Shown here: piece after piece, positions 27,431 through 35,600 of the stretch
Numbering within the stretch: position 1 is the first letter of the stretch
Layout: the number at the start of each line of letters is the position of its first letter
Origin: DASSUW01 sp963835525
Lineage (GTDB): Bacteria > Actinomycetota > Thermoleophilia > Solirubrobacterales > Solirubrobacteraceae
Assembly: GCA_963835525.1 (NCBI GenBank)
Contig: CAWIFM010000006.1
Location: 1-64,000 of the forward strand
Reading direction: 5' to 3'
DNA length: 64,000 bases
Translations under genes and position numbers: made by a program
The notes under the pieces: model-generated
Database searches by the model: none
Told to the model about the DNA's origin: nothing
Seen by the model: the letters and a program-made list of their open reading frames with translations, nothing else

Positions 27431-28854
27431 GCCGCCTCCGGCACCGGTTGCGGCGCCCGCCGGCGGCCGAGCAGGAAGGTCGGCAGCAGGGCCACCACCG
27501 CGCCGATGGCGCTCACCGTGAAGGCGATCGTGAAGCCGCTCTCGAGCGGGATCTCGGTGCCGGCGAGCGTGTGGGCCGAGATGATGGCGGCCGCGACCTG
27601 CGAGCCGAGCGCGGCGCCGATCGTGCGCATGATCGTGTTCATGCCGCTCGCCACGCCGGTCTCCCCCGGCGGCGAGTACTCGATCACCAGCGTCCCGAGT
27701 GAGGCGAAGCTGAACGCGAGCCCGATGCCCATCAGCACCATCCAGGCGTAGATGGTCCACGGCTCGTCGTGGATCGTGGCGAGCAGGGTGAGCGAGAGCA
27801 CGAGGAAGGCGATGCCGATCCGGAGCGTCACGTGGTTGCCGATCCGCGTGCCGAGCGCGCCGGCGAACGGGCCGGCGATCATCATCGCCACCGACGAGGG
27901 CACGAAGTACAGGCCGACCTCGACCGGCGAGGCGCTGAAGCCGTAGTCGAGCTGGTCCGCCACAGGGGCCGGCAGCCCGAGCGGCATCTGCACGAAGTTC
28001 GGCAGCAGGATGAAGGTGGAGAACATCGCGAAGCCCATCAACAGCGTCGTGAGGTTGGTGGCGGCCATCTCGCGGCGGGCGAAGGTCTTGAGGTCCACCA
28101 TCGGCTCGGGCACGCGGTTCTCGATCACCGCCCAGACGTAGAACATCACCGCGGAGAGGGCGAACAGGCCCAGCACGCCGGCCGACGTCCAGCCCCAGTG
28201 CGCGCCCTCGCTGATCCCCAGCAGCAGCGAGCCGAGCGCGACCGAGAGCGCGAGCCCGCCGAGGTAGTCGGGCTTCGCCGGGGTCTTGACCGGCGACTCG
28301 GGGACGAACATGGCGAGCAGCACGGTGGAGGCGAGCACGGGCACGGCGCCGATCAGGAACAGCCAGTGCCAGGTCAGGTGCTCGATGATCACGCCGCTCA
28401 GCACGAGCCCGACTCCGCCGCCGACGCCGAACACCGAGCTGACGGTGCCGATCCCGAGGCCGATCTTCTCGGGCGGGAACTCGTCGCGGATGATCCCGAA
28501 CGACAGCGGGAAGACCGCGGCCCCGGCCCCCTGGATGACCCGGAAGACGATCAGCGACTCGAGGCTCCAGGCAGCCGCCGCGCCGAGCGAGGCGAGCCCG
28601 AAGATCGCTTGCGAGATCACCAACATCCGCTTCTTGCCGTACGAGTCGCCGAGCTTGCCGAGGATCGGCGTCAGCACCGACGAGCTGAGCAGGAACCCGG
28701 TGGCGATCCAGGTCACCGAGGTCGCGGTGGTGTCGAACTCGCGCTGGAAGAACGGCAGCGCCGGCACGACCAGCGTCTGCATGACGGCGAACGACACCCC
28801 CGCCACGACCAGCAGCGCGAGCGTGACACCGTAGTGCTGACGCTCCGCCTCCAT
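27427..28854 (-). CDS. MFS drug/solute exporter (DHA2-like, 14-helix)
   Basis: 475 residues with about 14 hydrophobic helices. LGDSYGKKRMLVISQAIFGL is the MFS loop 2-3 motif, RVIQGAGAAVFPLSFGIIRD the DHA2-type motif B/C region, and VFGVGGGVGLVLSGVIIEHL then LTWHWLF is motif C of proton antiporters. It probably exports drugs or metabolites using the proton gradient. The upstream DUF488 gene stops 10 bases before, and the NUDIX gene overlaps its stop, giving one leftward operon. Confidence 0.85.
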   Translation of the reverse strand: MEAERQHYGVTLALLVVAGVSFAVMQTLVVPALPFFQREFDTTATSVTWIATGFLLSSSVLTPILGKLGDSYGKKRMLVISQAIFGLASLGAAAAWSLESLIVFRVIQGAGAAVFPLSFGIIRDEFPPEKIGLGIGTVSSVFGVGGGVGLVLSGVIIEHLTWHWLFLIGAVPVLASTVLLAMFVPESPVKTPAKPDYLGGLALSVALGSLLLGISEGAHWGWTSAGVLGLFALSAVMFYVWAVIENRVPEPMVDLKTFARREMAATNLTTLLMGFAMFSTFILLPNFVQMPLGLPAPVADQLDYGFSASPVEVGLYFVPSSVAMMIAGPFAGALGTRIGNHVTLRIGIAFLVLSLTLLATIHDEPWTIYAWMVLMGIGLAFSFASLGTLVIEYSPPGETGVASGMNTIMRTIGAALGSQVAAAIISAHTLAGTEIPLESGFTIAFTVSAIGAVVALLPTFLLGRRRAPQPVPEAA

Positions 28855-28864
28855 CCGATCGATC

Positions 28865-29302
28865 CTAGAGATCGACGACCGTCAGTCCCGGGCGGCGCTC
28901 GCGCAGCGCCTCCGCTAGCACGCGCCGGTGGCAGACGGCGGGATCGGCCTCGAGGCACATCAGCGCCGTGCGCGGCCCGCGGTCGAGCTCCGCGGCGAGC
29001 TCGTCGAGCTCGTGCCCCGCGTTTCGCTCGACGTGCTCGCGGAAGGCGGGCGCGCCCTCGGCCGCGCGATTGTGCTTGAACAGCCAGCGGATGTCGGGCG
29101 GTGTGCCCAGCGCCTTGCGGTGCTCGTAGGCGATCCCGTGGTCGGCCAGCAGCTCGCCCAGCCGCGTCTTCGACATCCCGGGCCGGCGCGACTGCGGCCG
29201 GAAGCGCACGTCGATCAGGCGCTCGATCCCGGCGGCCTGCAGCTCGGCGACCAGCTCCGGCGGCAGCAGCCGCTCGTAGCCGATCGTCCAGACGCGGGTC
29301 AC
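28865..29302 (-). CDS. DUF488 family protein
   Basis: 145 residues. VWTIGYERLLPPELVAELQA and RLIDVRFRPQSRRPGMSKTR match the start of DUF488 proteins. The C-terminal TALMCLEADPAVCHRRVLAE carries the family's conserved C...CHR motif. The GTG start at 29302 overlaps the LLM oxidoreductase stop as GTGA. The biochemical role is not established; the Cys-His pair suggests nucleotide or metal chemistry. Confidence 0.8.
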   Translation of the reverse strand: MTRVWTIGYERLLPPELVAELQAAGIERLIDVRFRPQSRRPGMSKTRLGELLADHGIAYEHRKALGTPPDIRWLFKHNRAAEGAPAFREHVERNAGHELDELAAELDRGPRTALMCLEADPAVCHRRVLAEALRERRPGLTVVDL

Positions 29303-30288
29303 GCGGCGCGGGCGGCGGCGGGCGCGAGCTCGAACGCATCGGCGATCAGCTCGTACGAGTGCCGGCGCGCGCCGTGGTCGTGGGTGATCGTCACCACGAT
29401 CACCTCGTCGGCGCCGTACTCCTCGGCCACCTGCTCGATCCCGGCGCGCACCTTGTCCGGCGTGCCGATGATCCGCCGCCGGCCCTTGTGCGGGTCGCCG
29501 TGCTGGGCGAGGTAGCGCATCGCCCGCTCGGGCTCCGGGACCGGGATCGGCCGGCCCTGGCGCAGCATCGCGAACGACATGGCGATCGAGGCGCCCAGCC
29601 GCTCGGCCTCCTCGTCGCTGTCGGCGGCGATCGCCCAGACGCCGATCGCCACCTGTGGGTTCGGCGCGCGCTCGCGGTAGGAGCGCGTGATCTCGGCGCC
29701 CGTCGGGTTGATGAAGTCGGCGAACGCGTATGGCAGGTCGAGCTGGACGGCCCACTCCGCGCTCTGCGCCGACGACCCGAGCAGCCAGATCTCCGGCCGC
29801 TCCGGGCTGCCGGGCAGCGACTCGCCGAGCTTGGCGAACGGGTGGTCGGGCGGCATGGTGCCGTCGTAGTGGGCGAGCAGCTCGGCGAGCTGCTGCGGGA
29901 AGTCGTCGGGCGAGACCTCGCGCCGGTCGCGCTGGAGCGCGAAGGTGGTCAGCGGGTCGGTGCCGGACGCGCGCCCGAGGGCGAGGTCGATCCGGCCGGG
30001 GAAGAGCCCGGCCAGCAGGCTGAAGCTCTCGGCGACCTTGAACGGCGAGTAGTGCGGGAGCATCACCCCGCCGCTGCCGACGCGGATCCGCTCGGTGGCC
30101 GCCGCCACGGGGCCGGCCAGCACCTCCGGCGCCGGACCGGCCAGCGCGAGGCCGTGGTGCTCGGCGAGCCAGTAGCGGTGATAGCCGAGGCGGTCGGCGA
30201 GCTGCGCGAGGTCGAGCGTGTTGCGCAGCGCGTCCGGCCGCGACGTGCCCTCCGGCACCGGCGTCTGGTCGAGGACGCTAAGCCGCAT
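29299..30288 (-). CDS. LLM-class flavin-dependent oxidoreductase
   Basis: 329 residues. MRLSVLDQTPVPEGTS, then LGYHRYWLAEHHGL is the hallmark of the luciferase-like YhbW/MsnO8 subgroup. RIRVGSGGVMLPHYSPFKVA and LFPGRIDLALGRASGTDP are further family blocks, and PEIWLLGSSAQSA lies at the flavin face. A FMNH2- or F420-dependent oxidation is expected; the last strands ADEVIVVTITHDH complete the barrel. ATG 30288 lies 11 bases inside the DsbA-like gene. Confidence 0.85.
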   Translation of the reverse strand: MRLSVLDQTPVPEGTSRPDALRNTLDLAQLADRLGYHRYWLAEHHGLALAGPAPEVLAGPVAAATERIRVGSGGVMLPHYSPFKVAESFSLLAGLFPGRIDLALGRASGTDPLTTFALQRDRREVSPDDFPQQLAELLAHYDGTMPPDHPFAKLGESLPGSPERPEIWLLGSSAQSAEWAVQLDLPYAFADFINPTGAEITRSYRERAPNPQVAIGVWAIAADSDEEAERLGASIAMSFAMLRQGRPIPVPEPERAMRYLAQHGDPHKGRRRIIGTPDKVRAGIEQVAEEYGADEVIVVTITHDHGARRHSYELIADAFELAPAAARAA

Positions 30289-30934
30289 CGGCCCGCTCCT
30301 CCCAGGCCTTCTCGAGCGCTTCCAGCAGCAGCTCGGACGGCTGGGCGCCGGAGACGCCGTAGCGCCGGTCGAGCACGAAGTACGGCACGCCGCGGATGCC
30401 GATCCGGGCCGCGAGCTCCTCGTCGGCGTGGACGGTGTCGGCGAACGCCTCGCCCTCGAGCGCGGCCCGCGCCTCCGGCGCGTCGAGGCCCACCTCGGTC
30501 GCCAGCCGCACGAGGATCGCCTTGTCGCCGAGCGGCTCACCCTCGGTGAAGTACGCGCGCATGAGGCGCTCCTTCATCGCGTCCTGGCGGCCGTGCCTGC
30601 CGGCCAGGTGGATGAGGCGATGCGCGTCGAAGCTGTTGCCGCCGCGCGTGCGGTCGAGGTGGTACTCGAGCCCCTCCTGCGCCGCCAACTCGGTCATCTG
30701 CGCGTTCGACTGCTCGGCCTGCTCGACGCTCATCCCGTACTTGGCGGCCAGGTGCTCGGTGGAGGAGCCCCCGCGCTCGGGCGGAGCGCTCGGGTCGAGC
30801 TGGAAGCTGCGCCAGGTCAGCTCGACGTCATCGCGGTGCGCGAACTGCTCGAGCGCATGCTCGAAGCGACGCTTGCCGACGTAGCACCACGGGCACACGA
30901 CGTCGGACCAGATCTCGACGGTCATCGGCGCCAT
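30278..30934 (-). CDS. DsbA-family oxidoreductase, FrnE type
   Basis: 218 residues. MTVEIWSDVVCPWCYVGKRR carries the CPWC redox motif, RRFEHALEQF and WRSFQLDPSAP follow, and GIRGVPYFVLDRRYGVSGAQ has the cis-proline loop; all are typical of FrnE-like cytoplasmic DsbA proteins. No signal peptide, so cytoplasmic disulfide or thiol chemistry is likely. ATG 30934 or 30925 could be the start. It overlaps the LLM gene. Confidence 0.85.
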   Translation of the reverse strand: MAPMTVEIWSDVVCPWCYVGKRRFEHALEQFAHRDDVELTWRSFQLDPSAPPERGGSSTEHLAAKYGMSVEQAEQSNAQMTELAAQEGLEYHLDRTRGGNSFDAHRLIHLAGRHGRQDAMKERLMRAYFTEGEPLGDKAILVRLATEVGLDAPEARAALEGEAFADTVHADEELAARIGIRGVPYFVLDRRYGVSGAQPSELLLEALEKAWEERADAA

Positions 30935-30945
30935 GCCGTCCCATG

Positions 30946-31434
30946 CTAGGCCGCGGCTTGGCGAGCGGCGGCAACGGCGAGCTGATCGGCCCGGTCGTTG
31001 AGCGCCTTGTGAGCGTGCCGGTCGCCGACCTCGTGGCCCTTCACCCAATGCCAGCGAACGGCGTCGTGGCGCGCGATCTCGGCGTGCAGGGCCTTCACGA
31101 GGTCCTGGTTCTTGACCGGATCGCCGCCGGCCGTCTTCCAGCCCTTCTTCTTCCAGCCGTGGATCCACTTGGTCATGGAATCGAGCATCAGCCGGGAGTC
31201 GGTCACGATGCAGACACGGCTGCTCGGCGGCAGCGAACGCAGGCCCTCGAGCGCGGCGGTGTACTCCATGCGGTTGTTGGTGGTGTGCGGCTCGCCTCCG
31301 GACAGCTCGACGGTGCCGCCGCCGGGCGCGACGACGATCGCCGCCCAGCCGCCGGGCCCGGGGTTGCCGCTGCACGCGCCGTCGGTCCACACGAGCGACT
31401 CGCCGTCGCGAGCCTCGACAGGTGTCTCCTTCAT
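30946..31434 (-). CDS. rnhA: ribonuclease HI
   Basis: 162 residues. TDGACSGNPGPGGWAAI, NNRMEYTAALEGLRSL and CIVTDSRLMLDSMTKWIHGW supply the D-E-D metal ligands, WHWVKGHEVGDRHAHKALND the handle and the catalytic His, and NDRADQLA the last Asp. It degrades the RNA strand of RNA-DNA hybrids. The start ATG 31434 overlaps the hydrolase stop as ATGA. The full bacterial RNase HI length is present with no insertion. Confidence 0.93.
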   Translation of the reverse strand: MKETPVEARDGESLVWTDGACSGNPGPGGWAAIVVAPGGGTVELSGGEPHTTNNRMEYTAALEGLRSLPPSSRVCIVTDSRLMLDSMTKWIHGWKKKGWKTAGGDPVKNQDLVKALHAEIARHDAVRWHWVKGHEVGDRHAHKALNDRADQLAVAAARQAAA

Positions 31435-32165
31435 CGGGCGGCGATGCTAGCCGCCCATGCGGCGGGCGCCTCCAGCGGCGAGAAGTGGCCGGCGCCGGGC
31501 AGGTCGGTGAGCGTGACGTCCTCGAAGAACTCGCCGAGGCGGTCGCCCCACGCACGCGGGAACAGGGGGTCGTGCTCCGGCCACAGCACCTGCGTGGGAG
31601 CGGCGATGCGCTGCTCGGGCGGGGTCTCCGCGAGGCTCTGCGCCACCATGCCCGAGCCGGCTCGGTACCAGCCGATCGAGTTGGTGAAGGCGCCGGGCTC
31701 GGCGTAGCGGTCGGTCAGCCGCTCGAGGTGGTCGTCGGCGAGCTCGAAGCCGGGGCCGGACCAGTGGGTCCAGAAGTGGCGGAGGTAGGCGCAAACGGCG
31801 TCGCGGTTACCGTCGACGAGCTGCTCGGCGAGCTCGAGCTGGTGGAAGGCCTGGTACCAGAACTCCCGCTGCGCCTCGGGCGTGAGGACGCGGTCGCCGG
31901 CGCCCGGAACCGGCGGCGCCAGCACGAGCGCGCTCACCTTCTCGGGCGCGGTGCGGGCGAGCGTCTGGGCGACGCGGCTGCCGACGTCGTAGCCGGCGAC
32001 CACGGCCGGCTCGTCGATCAGGCCGCCGACCCGGTCGGCGAGCGTCGCGGCGGAGACGTCCGGGTGCCACAGCAGCTCGGGGACCAACGGCTGCTCGTCG
32101 AGCAGCGGGATCACCTCGCGCCAATCCTCCGGGTCGCCCGGCCAGCCGTGGAGCAGGACGATCAC
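31431..32165 (-). CDS. alpha/beta hydrolase (epoxide hydrolase/dehalogenase-like)
   Basis: 244 residues starting at a GTG that overlaps the preceding stop (GTGA). VIVLLHGWPGDPEDWREVIP holds the oxyanion HGWP, VAGYDVGSRVAQTLAR the nucleophile elbow with Asp in place of the usual Ser, VLWPEHDPLF the acid region and PGAGHFSPLEAP the catalytic His. An Asp nucleophile points to C-O or C-halogen cleavage rather than esterase action. It sits between the TfoX-like gene and rnhA, coupled to both. Confidence 0.82.
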   Translation of the reverse strand: MIVLLHGWPGDPEDWREVIPLLDEQPLVPELLWHPDVSAATLADRVGGLIDEPAVVAGYDVGSRVAQTLARTAPEKVSALVLAPPVPGAGDRVLTPEAQREFWYQAFHQLELAEQLVDGNRDAVCAYLRHFWTHWSGPGFELADDHLERLTDRYAEPGAFTNSIGWYRAGSGMVAQSLAETPPEQRIAAPTQVLWPEHDPLFPRAWGDRLGEFFEDVTLTDLPGAGHFSPLEAPAAWAASIAAR

Positions 32166-32461
32166 GCGACGAAGGCGCGCGCCTCGTCGGCGAGCGCGAG
32201 CCAGTCGTCCTCGGGCTCTGCCACGAGCGCCCAGTCCTTCATCGGCCGGCCCGCACCCGAGGGGTCGAACTCGCGGGCTCGCCCAGCGGCGATCAGCTCC
32301 TCCACCCGCTCGCGCCCGACCTTCACGAGCAGCTCGCCGTGGCGGTAGCCGCCGAACATCTTCGAGCCGCGCTTGAGCGACGGTATGCCCATCATCAGCG
32401 CCTCGCTGACCTCGGGATCGGCGCGGAGCTCGTCCACGACGCGGCGATAGGCCTCCTCCAT
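32162..32461 (-). CDS. TfoX/Sxy N-terminal-domain-like protein
   Basis: 99 residues from ATG 32461. MMGIPSLKRGSKMFGGYRHG then ELLVKVGRERVEELIAAG and DPSGAGRPMKDWALV follow the order of TfoX_N domains (a metal/cofactor-like fold around the GGL/FGG loop, ending in GRPMKGW). In Proteobacteria TfoX controls competence; stand-alone domains in actinobacteria have no assigned role. First gene of the leftward rnhA operon, divergent from the EamA-like transporter. Confidence 0.65.
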   Translation of the reverse strand: MEEAYRRVVDELRADPEVSEALMMGIPSLKRGSKMFGGYRHGELLVKVGRERVEELIAAGRAREFDPSGAGRPMKDWALVAEPEDDWLALADEARAFVA

Positions 32462-32510
32462 GGTGCGATCGTCGCACGCCGTTGTCGAAACCTCCAACGG
32501 CGGTTCCTAT

Positions 32511-32529
32511 TCGTTGGACCGCCCAACGA
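32511..32529. promoter_or_regulatory. TCGTTGG-N5-CCAACGA operator candidate
   Basis: Perfect 7-base arms around ACCGC, midway in the 140-base divergent region between the TfoX-like operon and the EamA-like transporter. An extra CCAACGG half-site lies at about 32493. It is suited to a dimeric repressor acting on both promoters. Confidence 0.4.
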
Positions 32530-32601
32530 TGCGGCGGAAGGCCGCGCGCGGGAGTCTTCACGTGGGGCTGGAAGTCAACGAGGCGGAGGAACTCTCTTCG
32601 A

Positions 32602-33465
32602 ATGGTCAATCTGGGAATCGCGCTTGCGCTCGTCTGCGCCGTCATCACGCAGCTGGCGTTCCTGTGCAAGCACCGCGGTGCCAACGCCGCGCCGGTCGTC
32701 GAGCTCCGGCGACCGCTGAGCAGCGCGAAGGCCCTGTTCCGTTCGAAGTGGTTCGCCGTCGGCATGGCGATCGCGGCCGGCGCCTGGGTGCTGCATGTGG
32801 CAGCGCTGGCGCTCGCGCCGCTGTCGATGGTCCAAGCCGTGCTGTCGACCGGAGTGATCGTGGTCGCGATCCTGGGGGACCGTCTGTTCGGCTGCACGGT
32901 GTCGCGCCGCCAGTGGATCGGCGTCGGCATGACGGCACTCGGCCTGATGGCGCTCGTCGCAACGCTCCCCTCGCCGGGCGGGGAGCACGGGACGTTCGCC
33001 GTGCCGATGCTGATCGCCTTCGAAGCAGGCATGCTGGCCCTGGGGATCATGCTCGTCGCCGCTCCGCGTCTGGGGGCGCCGTCGCATCATCACGGCGCTG
33101 TGCTCGGAGCGGCGGCGGGCGTTCTTTTCGGAGTGTCCGACGTGGCGGTCAAGGCTTTGACGAACGCGGCCGAGAGCGGCGTCTTCGCGGTGATCGGCTC
33201 GCCGTGGCTCGTGGTCGCCGCCGCCGGCTCCGTGCTGGCCTTTCTCGCTTCGGCACGGGGGTTCCAGGCGGGCGAGGCGGTGCCCGTGATCGCCTGCACC
33301 TCGACGGCCGCCAACGTGACCTGCATCCTCGGCGGGATCCTCGTGTTCGGGGACGCGCTGTCGGGCGAGACCGTCCTGCTCGCCGTCCAGATCGCCGCGT
33401 TCGCGCTCGTCGCCGCTGCGGCTCTGCTCATCCCCGCGGGCCACGGTCGCACCGTCACCGCGTAG
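32602..33465 (+). CDS. EamA/DMT-type transporter
   Basis: 287 residues and about nine or ten hydrophobic helices (LGIALALVCAVITQLAFLCK, AAGAWVLHVAALALAPLSMV, TGVIVVAILGDRLFG and so on). The two halves are related: SMVQAVLSTGVIVVAILGDR and AVPVIACTSTAANVTCILGG are repeated DMT motifs, as is ILVFGDALSGETV. The internal loop PSPGGEHGTFA separates the halves. It probably moves a small metabolite or cation. GGAGGA lies 10 bases before ATG 32602. The stop TAG is directly followed by repeat element A. Confidence 0.78.
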   Translation: MVNLGIALALVCAVITQLAFLCKHRGANAAPVVELRRPLSSAKALFRSKWFAVGMAIAAGAWVLHVAALALAPLSMVQAVLSTGVIVVAILGDRLFGCTVSRRQWIGVGMTALGLMALVATLPSPGGEHGTFAVPMLIAFEAGMLALGIMLVAAPRLGAPSHHHGAVLGAAAGVLFGVSDVAVKALTNAAESGVFAVIGSPWLVVAAAGSVLAFLASARGFQAGEAVPVIACTSTAANVTCILGGILVFGDALSGETVLLAVQIAAFALVAAAALLIPAGHGRTVTA

Positions 33466-33610
33466 CGAACGTCAACTGCGGCATTGAGGGAGTGGGATCG
33501 AAGGCTTGCGAGGCGCGTTGGTCAGTTTGTTCCCGTGGAGGGAACAAAGTGACCAATCGGCAGGCCGGGCGGCCGAACCCTCGCCTCCCCACCCAGCGCA
33601 GTTGAAGTTG
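33466..33610. repeat. nested palindromic element, copy A
   Basis: 145 bases filling the gap between the transporter stop and the PucR start. The left end CGAACGTCAACTGCGGC and the right end (GCGCAGTTGAAGTTG) are inverted repeats (12 of 14 outer bases). The centre is a separate hairpin: 33518-33534 pairs with 33540-33556 (16 of 17 bases) around GTGGA. The left flank continues ATTGAGGGAGTGGGATCG, the right flank CTCCCCACCCAGC; these same two flanks recur, swapped, in copy B, so B is an inverted copy. No coding frame inside. See findings. Confidence 0.8.
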
Positions 33611-33623
33611 TAGTGTCGCCAAC

Positions 33624-34802
33624 GTGCCGGAAGCGGTCGGCAGGCTCGTCACCGACATCGAGGCCGAGCTCGACACGGTGGTCGACGGGATCGTGGCCAG
33701 GATCCGCGACGAGATCCCCGACTTCCGCCGGCTGCCGGCCTCCACCCTGGCGCGAGCCGTGCGCGGCAACGTCGGCCGTGCGCTCGCCGCCCTGAGGGAT
33801 CTGCGGCCGCCGACCTCCGACGAGCTCGAGCGGGCGGCGCAGGTCGGGCGCGAGCGGGCCGAGCAGGGCCTGAGCGTCGACGCCGTCCTGCACGCCTACC
33901 GGATCTCCATCTCCGCCGTCTGGTCGCGCTTCGGAGAGCTCGCGCGCGAGCGGGGCACCGAGGTCTCCAGCGTGCTCGCCTTCTCCGAGACGCTGTGGCT
34001 GTGGGGCGACGCGGTGATGGAGGTGGTCGGCCAGGCGCACCGCGAGATCGAGCTGCAGCTCGCGCGCGAGGAGCAGCAGCGCCGCGACGCGTTCGTGCTC
34101 GCCGTGCTGCTGGGCACGATCGACGCCGACGAGCTCTCGAGGGAGTCAGGCGGCTACGGCCTGGACCCCGAGCGCGAGTACGTCGCCTTTCGCGCCCGCG
34201 CGCTCGACGGGCCCGCGCCGCGGCGGATCGCCTCCGACGGCCTCACCACCGCGCTCGACCACGACCTCGTCGGGCTCTCCACTACCGCCACGAGCCCGGT
34301 CCCCGGCGTGGTGGTCGGCGTCGGGCCGCCGGCGCGGCTCGCCGCCCTGCCCGCCGCCTTCGCGATGGCCAGCCGCGCACTGCAGACCGCGCTCGCCTTC
34401 GGGCAGGAGGGCGTGTTCAGCCTCGCCGACCTCTCGATCCGCCCGGCGATCCTCTCCGACGACGCGCTCGGCGAGGCCTTCACCGGTCGCCACCTCGAGC
34501 CGCTGCAGGCGCTCGGCCGGCTCGGCGCCGAGCTCGAGGACACCCTGCGCGTGTGGTTCGAGCAGGAGATGCGGATCGACGAGACGGCCAAGGCGCTGCA
34601 CGTGCACCCGAACACGCTCAGGCACCGGCTGCGGCGCTTCGAGGAGACGACGGGCGCCAACCTGCGGCGCCCGGCCGACATCATCGAGCTGTGGTGGGCT
34701 CTGGAACGGCGACAGCTCGGGCGTACGGCTCCAGCCCCTCCCGTGCCCGCGCGATCGCCCACGCGTGGTTCCAGCGCAGCGCCCGCCGCAGGACCGGTGT
34801 GA
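33624..34802 (+). CDS. PucR/CdaR-type transcriptional regulator
   Basis: 392 residues from a GTG. The N-terminal two-thirds have an all-helical region (DELERAAQVGRERAEQGLSV, LHAYRISISAVWSRFGELAR) followed by a GGDEF-like non-catalytic segment. The C-terminus RIDETAKALHVHPNTLRHRL then RRFEETTGANLRRPADIIEL is the PucR helix-turn-helix. The last 34 residues (after WWALERRQL) are Pro/Ala-rich and overlap the convergent cupin gene by 122 bases, so the true end or the neighbour's end is doubtful. No effector is evident. It begins 13 bases after repeat A. Confidence 0.83.
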   Translation: MPEAVGRLVTDIEAELDTVVDGIVARIRDEIPDFRRLPASTLARAVRGNVGRALAALRDLRPPTSDELERAAQVGRERAEQGLSVDAVLHAYRISISAVWSRFGELARERGTEVSSVLAFSETLWLWGDAVMEVVGQAHREIELQLAREEQQRRDAFVLAVLLGTIDADELSRESGGYGLDPEREYVAFRARALDGPAPRRIASDGLTTALDHDLVGLSTTATSPVPGVVVGVGPPARLAALPAAFAMASRALQTALAFGQEGVFSLADLSIRPAILSDDALGEAFTGRHLEPLQALGRLGAELEDTLRVWFEQEMRIDETAKALHVHPNTLRHRLRRFEETTGANLRRPADIIELWWALERRQLGRTAPAPPVPARSPTRGSSAAPAAGPV

Positions 34803-35568
34803 GCAGCCGCAGCAGCAGCCGGTCGGCGTGGACGCGCCAGTCGAAGCGCACGTGCGTCCCACCGTCCGGCAGCTCGGTCAGCGTCCACAGCCCGGTGCCG
34901 CGCAGGTCGCCGTCGACCTCGGCGCCGATCGCCTCCGGCGCCTCCAGCCGCGTGATCCGCGAGCGCGTGCGCAGGTGATACGGCAGGCGGCCCTTGAAGT
35001 GCTGGCGAGACTCAGAGCCCACGGCCGGCTCGCCCGGCGACTCCACCGACAGGTAGACGGGCTTCCACCACGTCGGATACGAGCGCGCGTCCGAGATCGC
35101 CGCGAACACCGACTCGCGCGGCGCGTCGACGTCCCACTCGTCCACGAACACGTACTCGCGCGCGGGGAGCCGCGGCAGCGTCGGGCGGCTCTCGCGAAAG
35201 CGTGCGATCCCTGCGAGCGCGCGCAGCCGCGGGTAGGCCGCGAGCAGCTCGAGGAACTCCATCGTGCGGGCGGCCGGGCGCACCTGCACCCGGATGCGCC
35301 CGGAGCCCTCGTCGCCGGCGAGCTGGCGGTGCGGCGTGCCGGCGGGGATCTCCATCGTCTCGCCGGGGCCGAGCAGGTGCTCGCGGCCGTCGATCACCAG
35401 CCGCAGCGAGCCCTCGATCACCTCGAAGCGCTCGGACTGGATCGTGTGGGCGTGGTACTGGGTGATGAAGCCGCGCGCGCGGCCGACGGCGTCGAACTCG
35501 AGGAGGTCTTCGGAGTGCTCGCGGATCTCGAAGCGGAGGCCCAGGCCGGGGGCGTCGATGACGTTCAT
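34681..35568 (-). CDS. cupin-SRPBCC fusion protein
   Basis: 295 residues. The N-terminal half is a cupin (EFDAVGRARGFITQYHAHTI, RFEVIEGSLRLVIDGREHLL, GPGETMEIPAGTPHRQLAGD) with both conserved cupin motifs and metal-type His residues. The C-terminal half (from about 140) is an SRPBCC/polyketide-cyclase-like domain: VDEWDVDAPRESVFAAISDA, SYPTWWKPVYLSV, GTGLWTLTELPDGGTHVRFD. The two domains are in one continuous frame. It would bind a small hydrophobic ligand or modify one; function unknown. Its 3' end is antisense to the end of the PucR gene over 122 bases. Confidence 0.75.
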   Translation of the reverse strand: MNVIDAPGLGLRFEIREHSEDLLEFDAVGRARGFITQYHAHTIQSERFEVIEGSLRLVIDGREHLLGPGETMEIPAGTPHRQLAGDEGSGRIRVQVRPAARTMEFLELLAAYPRLRALAGIARFRESRPTLPRLPAREYVFVDEWDVDAPRESVFAAISDARSYPTWWKPVYLSVESPGEPAVGSESRQHFKGRLPYHLRTRSRITRLEAPEAIGAEVDGDLRGTGLWTLTELPDGGTHVRFDWRVHADRLLLRLLTPVLRRALRWNHAWAIARAREGLEPYARAVAVPEPTTAR

Positions 35569-35600
35569 GCGCCAACATGCGCACGCGCCCCGCGCCCGGA

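Noticed and set aside
33463..33613. TAG on both sides of repeat A as a target-site duplication
   Set aside because: The left TAG is the transporter's stop codon and the other copies do not show a consistent duplication on both sides.
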